Below the pieces are notes generated by a model, which was not told the DNA's origin, ran no database searches, and worked only from the letters and a program-made list of their open reading frames with translations. Made by a program: the position numbers and the translations under genes. DNA of 64,000 nt. Source: Neopestalotiopsis rosae. Lineage: Eukaryota > Ascomycota > Sordariomycetes > Amphisphaeriales > Sporocadaceae. Where the stretch lies: contig JALGAS010000013.1 in NCBI GenBank assembly GCA_023078685.1, positions 191,001-255,000 of the forward strand, read 5' to 3'. This document shows positions 58,333 to 64,000 of the stretch, piece by piece (position 1 is the stretch's first letter; the number at the start of each line of letters is the position of its first letter).

Positions 58333-60432
58333 TCATCGAGGCAGGTTGTCTCCGATCTGATGGGCAAAAGTGTCTGGTCTAGTCTGAACAGCGTACGGTA
58401 GAAATCCAGATCGGGAGGATGCCCAAGCGGGCCCATTTGGTGCGTCCACCTCCGTCGGCCCCAATGGATTAGGATGTGGTAATCTGGCCCCAGAATCATT
58501 CGACTGGAACGAATGCACACCTGGAAAGCGGGGATTGTTATTTTCTTGATTGTTTCGTCCATCTGATAGACGCGCCGCCACCATTGACGAGCCTAGAGAA
58601 GCTGTGGAATGCCTTTGACTATGACTGGGAGAGCTGAATCTTGCTGGTTCGGGATCATACTAGGTTATTTTGTGTTAGCGGAAGTGCAGGACGACAAGAA
58701 AAGTTCAAGATGAACATACCGTATGACCCCAGCCTGGCACGACAGTTGAGGCAACTCCATTAAAGCGACCACTCAGTGCACTTGCGCGGCTGCGAACACG
58801 AGGTCTTCGGCGGCTTTCTCCGCTTTCAACGGGAGGCGAACGCCGCTCCTGGTGCAAGTACGCATGTGCAACCAGGCCTCGCATACCTGAAGCATCTGAC
58901 TCTCCGTGGCGGCCGACCTGCTGGCGCATCAAATGGAAAACAGCCTCTTGGCGATTGAGTGCCGGGGTTTCGGAAGGCAATTTGTCTCTACAATACGGGC
59001 AACTGTCTGATTCGGCAAGCCATTTCTTTATACAATGATCGCCGAAGACGTGCTGACATTTCGGCAAGCGCAGGGGCGACTCGATGATCCCCTCTGGAGT
59101 CTCCACCCCATAATCATTGTAGCAAATGATGCATGCTAGGCATGATGTCAGAAGTAGATTCATGGTTGGGTAACATCGGGATTCGACTTACACCTTTCGC
59201 CTTCCGGTAGGTCTTCTGCAACCACGCTCACAAGGGAAGAAATAGCTTTTTTAGATGCTATCCTTCGCCCGCATTGTGGTGGTCTTGCTGTTCTCATTGA
59301 TTGAGCAGTCCTGAGTCTAGCAGACCGTGCCCCAGAAAGTGCGGTGATATCATCGAGAAGATCGGCTGGGACCATGGCCGTGTCAGTGGAAGAATCATCA
59401 TCACTCTGCGAGTCCCCGAGACTGCCTGTGGGTTCAAATCGAGGTATCGGTGTCGTATGAACGCCGAATGCGAGTCGTCCTGTGCTTTGCGGCATAGGCG
59501 GCATTGAGACAGTGTTTGTTGTCTGATTTATCGATGCTGACTGGTTTGTAGTTACCGAAACGTCTGGCCCTGGTGATCATATAAGTGTTTGTGCCTCATT
59601 TAGCTAGCATTACATTACGTACACGTTTGCCTCTCCGGTGCGGTCGGCGGTCTTTCGTTGGAAGAATCCACCCTCGTGGATGATGGGGATTCTCTTTGGC
59701 CTCCAGGCTCTCTGGAAGATATCAAATCTCTAGGAGTCATATAACCCGGGAGGTTTGGAGCTCTATTGACAAGTTAGAGCCAGTCTTTTCTTCTTGCATA
59801 TTTTTCACCTACATTTGCGCCAGAGCAGGTAAGGGTAACCGATTAGCTCCCCACCCATGGTCCGAATTACCTGGATAGCTTCCGAATACATCCATTCTGC
59901 CGTCGAGGCCCGGTATTGGCGTTGGCCGCGCAGTGAAATGGGCCTGCGAGCGCGTATTCATGTGAGTGTGCGGATGACTATGAGTATGTTGATGAGGGTG
60001 GCTGCGGCCATTAAAGTAATCTCCATATCCCGGTGCAAAGTGTGGAACCGAATGTTCATGCATCTGAGAAGGTCCTGAAGATGGCCCAAGACCTGGAGCA
60101 GCTGTAAATGATGGTGAGTGCGTAAAGTGATGGTGTGCGCCATGAGGTACATAATTTGGGTGATGGCTGTGGTGCGGCGGCTGCTGCTGCTGCTGCTGCC
60201 AGGCGTCATGATGACTGGGTCCCGGCCACCAATGATGGATGTGATGTACTGGATCATAATGATTACCCCAGCCACCAACCTGTGAGTGTAGGCTTGGAAG
60301 TTGATTGTGTCCCCGCAAGGCCGGACATGGTGAAAGTTGTTGGTCCACGGGCGCAGTAGGAGGAGGTATACCGAACCGATTCGCGCTGGTATCCTGCCCT
60401 TGCATCACAAACGTTCTTGCTGAAGGATCCAT
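58333..60432 (-). CDS. RING-finger protein, probable E3 ubiquitin ligase
   Basis: Five exons keep phase: 60432-59871, 59760-59623, 59569-59192, 59135-58720 and 58659-58333, giving 606 residues. The first 190 are His/Pro/Gln-rich (Q6 run from CAG codons, many HH pairs) and probably disordered. A Ser/Pro-rich middle part precedes the RING, near residues 360-410: CIICYNDYG, then CQHVFGDHC, KKWLAES and CPYC. The last 240 residues are again low-complexity. The intron between exons 3 and 4 splits the RING just before its first Cys, joining GER to S-CIIC. The expected fifth ligand (three residues after the CxH histidine) is Gly, with a His two residues later. The role as an E3 ligase is family inference; the target is unknown. 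The second junction has an alternative acceptor giving QTY instead of QTWPD. I place the start at MDPSARTF because the frame upstream has no ATG before a stop. Confidence 0.82.
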
Positions 60433-62241
60433 TGTCTTCTCGTCGAGAGCAACGGCCCGGGTTGGTGGCTGTCGCCCTCGACCTCGACGCAAAAACGCAC
60501 CCTCTGGATTATGAGGCAGAAAATTGAATATTTCCGCCTTGAGCCTTGTGGTCGTATTCCAGCTTGAAGACTACAGCACTTATGAAGGAACCTAGATTTC
60601 GTCTTTTTTTATCTTTTTGCAGCAGATGGCCTGTTAGGCTTCATGGGAGCTTAACGGCAGTCGGTGTGCACCAGAATCAATAATGCAGCCTTTCGTGTCG
60701 GTGCCTTGTTTCTGCGCTGCTGACAACCGATCAACACAAGCCTTTTCCGCCGAATCCGTGACCGATAATATTATCTCTTGCTGGTGCAGAGTGGCTGTCG
60801 CGGCAGTAGTGGAGGATCGGAGGCTCGTCTAGTGTCGCAGGTTATATTCGGCGACAGCGGCAGCTGCATACGTGGGGTAAATCGAATCTCTCAGAGGGCC
60901 CCTCCTCAGCTTATCATGTGGGTGCGCAAATGACTGTCACGGGTGCACTTTCGTGAGTCAAGCGGGACTCGACAATCTCTTGGGAGAGAAATGCTCATCG
61001 GACCGAACGGAAGGGAAATCAAAGAGTAAATAAAGAAATATTGAGTAGAAGATTTTTTTTATGGATTGTTGGTTTGGCCGCTTTGCAAAGTAGTACTTGT
61101 TTGCTGAGTACGGATGCTACTGTATTGCTATTCAGCACTTTTGAAAGTGGGATCGCACTGAAGTATTGATTGTACAGCTTGAATCAGCTAGGGCAGATAG
61201 GTAGTCTAGGACGATGGCTGGCTTTACGAAGTAGTACGAGCGAGACACAGAACAGGCTGTAGCTGCAAGTTGTTGAGGCGACGAGAAAGAGGAATCGAGG
61301 GGAAGAGGGAGGAAAGAGAAGAGAAAAAGCCAAGAGACGTTCTAGGTGTCAGCAAGCAGCAGCAGTAACATCGAAGAGCTCGATTGGAGGCACGGAAAAA
61401 ATAAAGACAACAGATCACAAATCGTTTGGCCCCGGCTTCAGAGATTGGAGGGGTGGGAAGGAGGAAGGAGGGAAAAGAGGGAAAGTAGAGGGAAGGAGCG
61501 CCCAGAGTACAAAAGAGGAGAGACAAGGAATTGGGAAAGAAAAAAGGTCTCAAGCTTCAAGTCTCCTCCCTCGGCTGCAAGTGAGAGTGAGCGAGAAAGA
61601 GAGTGCGTCCAGTGTGCTAGTGTGTGAGTGTGTGTGTGGACAGGAATCACGAGACGTTGGCGGGTTCTCTAGTCTTAGGCAAGCGACTAATTGAGTGATA
61701 AGTGATGATCGGGCCCAGAGGCTGTGACTGTAATTCATGTACGTAGGTAGGCAGGCAGTCAGGCATGTAGCATGTATGTAATGTGGGAATGATCCTAATC
61801 CGAGCCTACCTATTTGCGTATGTATGAGCGTCCCTCCTCACACATTGCCTACCTGGGCAAGGTAGACCAGACAGACAATATTAGGGAGGAGAGAGGATGA
61901 AGGGCCAGCAAGATGTATGTGCGCATGTACAACCCATCATAGCTTGAAGAGACTAGGTCATGTTGAGGTGAGCTCGCAGCGTTATGAACGTACAAGGATG
62001 CGCACATCCGCCCACATCTCCTCTGCCTTCTCTACGGTAGACATACATACATCCACGGTAACCTAGCTTATTAGCTCGATGAGCCGGCCGACTTACATAC
62101 ATTGATACATTCAGACGTACGTGCAAGGATTGGGGATGAATGATGAGTCCTACTAGGTACGTGGCAGCAAGTCTCAGTTCAGAGTGCCTATCCGCAGCAC
62201 GAGCGGGAATGCCTGGCTTGAGACCTGCCTTTGGGCCAGGG

Positions 62242-62272
<31 letters not shown>

Positions 62273-64000
62273 CTTCCTCTTCCTCTCTTCCCTCTTCCAA
62301 ACTTTTCCCTCAGGAGAACGGATGAATGGATGCACAAGCATGGGCATGATTGCAAAGAAGAAGAAGAAAAACAAGCAGAGGACCTTGCGTGGCCGGCACC
62401 AACCAACCAGGCGGCGCAACCAGCCGATGGTGGACTTATGATCGAACAGGAAGAGGCAAGCCCCATAATGTGGTGAATCGTGGGGCGCTATTGCGGAAGG
62501 ATATGAGGTGCAAGTCAATTGGCATGGGCTTACGTGAAAGGACGTAGGTGGGAAAAAAAGGCAGGGTAAAGGTGGGAAAAAGACTCCTAAAATGAGAAGA
62601 AGAAGTAAGATAAGCCCAGCCAGACGCTCGCGCCAACCTACCAGGCAAACCAGGCGAGCCAGGTAGGTATCATTTCAATGGCTGGGCGCATAATGGGGCA
62701 CACAGAGAGACAACGGACAGGCAGCGCGGGCCAAGACAACGAAAGGGTGGTCCGCCAGCCCGCTAGGAATTGCACACACGCACGGGCATGCACAGGTAAT
62801 GGAATGGGAAACAGGGACCACAAGATCAAGCGAGTGAAGGCCAATACCTGCCATTTTGTCCATGTCATTCGTCGTACGCATTCGAGGGATAAAGGAAGCC
62901 AGTTGGATAAAAGGGCCGACGGAAGGAAAGATCGGTATGCTAATGTCTGCCACATATTTAAATACATGCTACCTGCATACTAGAAACTGTACTATAATAT
63001 ATATAGTAATGTCACGACTGAAATGTTATTATTAGTGAATGCTGTATCGTTCCTTGTCTTTTTTTGCGCAGTTTGCTTTCAACCTGTTTATACAGGTTGT
63101 TAGCCTAGGAATGTACTCTGTAGGTGAATGCAGCTACCTGACCTTAGCTACTTACACTTGGGTAGCTGCCTACTAGGTAGGTACCTTGCCTACACAAATG
63201 CCTACCTGCCCCTAACCTACAAGCCACCCGCTGCTGCCCAGGCAGGTTCAATTTGGTCAATCAAGAAATGATGAACATTCGGGTTCCTACGCATAGATAC
63301 CACCTACCTGCTAATAGCGTTCGCCTGAAGCTGAGCTGAATGTAGTCATCGACAAGCAATACGCGGCCCATCGATTGCTACGTGGATTTGGAGGAAGACA
63401 TTGTCCTCCCTGGTCAGGCAGAGCCTGGGAATATTCTGCAGCAGGGAGACTTTGATCGTCGAAGTTGAACAAGTAAGCAACACACTGCTCATTACATTTT
63501 CTGCCTCGCGCAATGCAGTGTCTGTTGGCTTGTGCTATACATTGAGCCGGTGCCGTGTTTGTCAGGAGTGCATCGGACTGGACCCCTCGCATCGCATCGA
63601 CATGTCAAGGCGGACAGGAACAGGCATTGCGGACTCATGATCATCACATCTTCAACCCCTCGCATGGTACCCAGTCTCTGCCTACCAAGTACGTCCATCC
63701 TTCACGGACAGCCAGCCGGACAGCCAGGCAGGGCACGGAGAGACTAAAGAGAAGATGAATGACCTTCTCCGTCGCCCGCTCCGGTCTCTTCTCTTCTAGG
63801 GTTCGAATCCAAGGATACCTGACCCATGGGACCTTGTCTTGGAAGGTCATGTGATGGATCAAATATCCTCCCAGCCCTTCAAGCCTTCGCACGCACTTTC
63901 CAGCCGTAGACAAATAAATGTATATCCACCAACCCTTGTGTGCGCTGGAACATCCCGTGTTTAGGAACAACCGGAATATACCCCGCCTCTTATCTCGGGA
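60433..64000. other. Gene-poor window end with simple sequence
   Basis: No supported gene in 3.6 kb. It probably includes the RING gene promoter and long 5' leader. Contents include a purine-rich stretch (61300-61560), a T28 run (62245-62272) and many AGGTAGG/CCTACC motifs (61740-63310). Frames across the T run (Lys or Phe runs) are artefacts. Confidence 0.5.
62245..62272. repeat. Poly(T) tract, 28 nt
   Basis: An uninterrupted run of T is followed by a TTCTTCCTCTTCC pyrimidine stretch. It may be a nucleosome-excluding promoter element, a slippage tract or the relic of a retroposed poly(A) tail on the minus strand. Length may be inaccurate in assembly. Confidence 0.7.

Noticed and set aside
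62174..62518. Open frames with long Lys or Phe runs
   Set aside because: They are created by the T28 tract and flanking simple sequence; they have no other protein features.
63788..63808. Another B-box-like string (GGTTCGAATCC)
   Set aside because: T-stem pairing fails after two or three bases and no cloverleaf can be drawn with upstream sequence.

Overview
The window looks like a chromosomal piece from a filamentous ascomycete (Pezizomycotina). Sordariomycetes, possibly Hypocreales, is my best guess from general protein resemblance; that part is inference. The evidence for a filamentous fungus is short introns of about 50-110 nt with GTAAGT-like donors and CTAAC/CTGAC branch points, a CFEM/Pth11-type receptor, a GPI-anchored wall protein, a LaeA-like methyltransferase, and 0.3-3.7 kb gaps between genes. 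I found no tRNA, rRNA, intact transposon, CRISPR array or viral gene. I rebuilt exon structures by hand by requiring reading phase to hold across every junction; junctions I consider uncertain are marked.

Layout. 0.4-12.1 kb is mostly housekeeping or conserved genes, all on the minus strand: proteasome subunit beta-1 (PRE3), an Erv2-type sulfhydryl oxidase, a short-chain dehydrogenase, a LaeA-like methyltransferase, a charged His/Arg-rich protein of unknown role and a C2-domain protein. After a 3.5 kb gap with an orphan promoter-like element comes a tandem-repeat GPI wall protein (15.7-17.0 kb). 19-43 kb is accessory in character: two major facilitator transporters, a GH140-like glycoside hydrolase, a secreted GMC flavoenzyme, a single-pass Cys-rich membrane protein, two small secreted proteins, an HSL-type alpha/beta hydrolase and a cupin protein, separated by an AT-rich island and long gaps. 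46.4-48.2 kb holds a CFEM-GPCR whose gene needs a GC-AG intron. 49.4-60.4 kb holds a long coiled-coil protein, a metallophosphoesterase and a RING-finger protein with an unusual zinc-ligand pattern. The last 3.5 kb has no convincing gene and is rich in simple sequence and AGGTAGG-type motifs.

How the genes may work together. The 19-43 kb block resembles the tailoring and export part of a nutritional or secondary-metabolite locus (oxidase, hydrolase, cupin, exporter, secreted proteins), but no polyketide, peptide or terpene backbone enzyme is present, so a biosynthetic cluster is not demonstrated. I do not see a clearly new multi-gene system. The most distinctive observations are the GC-AG intron, a 15-nt microexon in PRE3, two strong intergenic hairpins, the two-array repeat wall protein and the orphan promoter.
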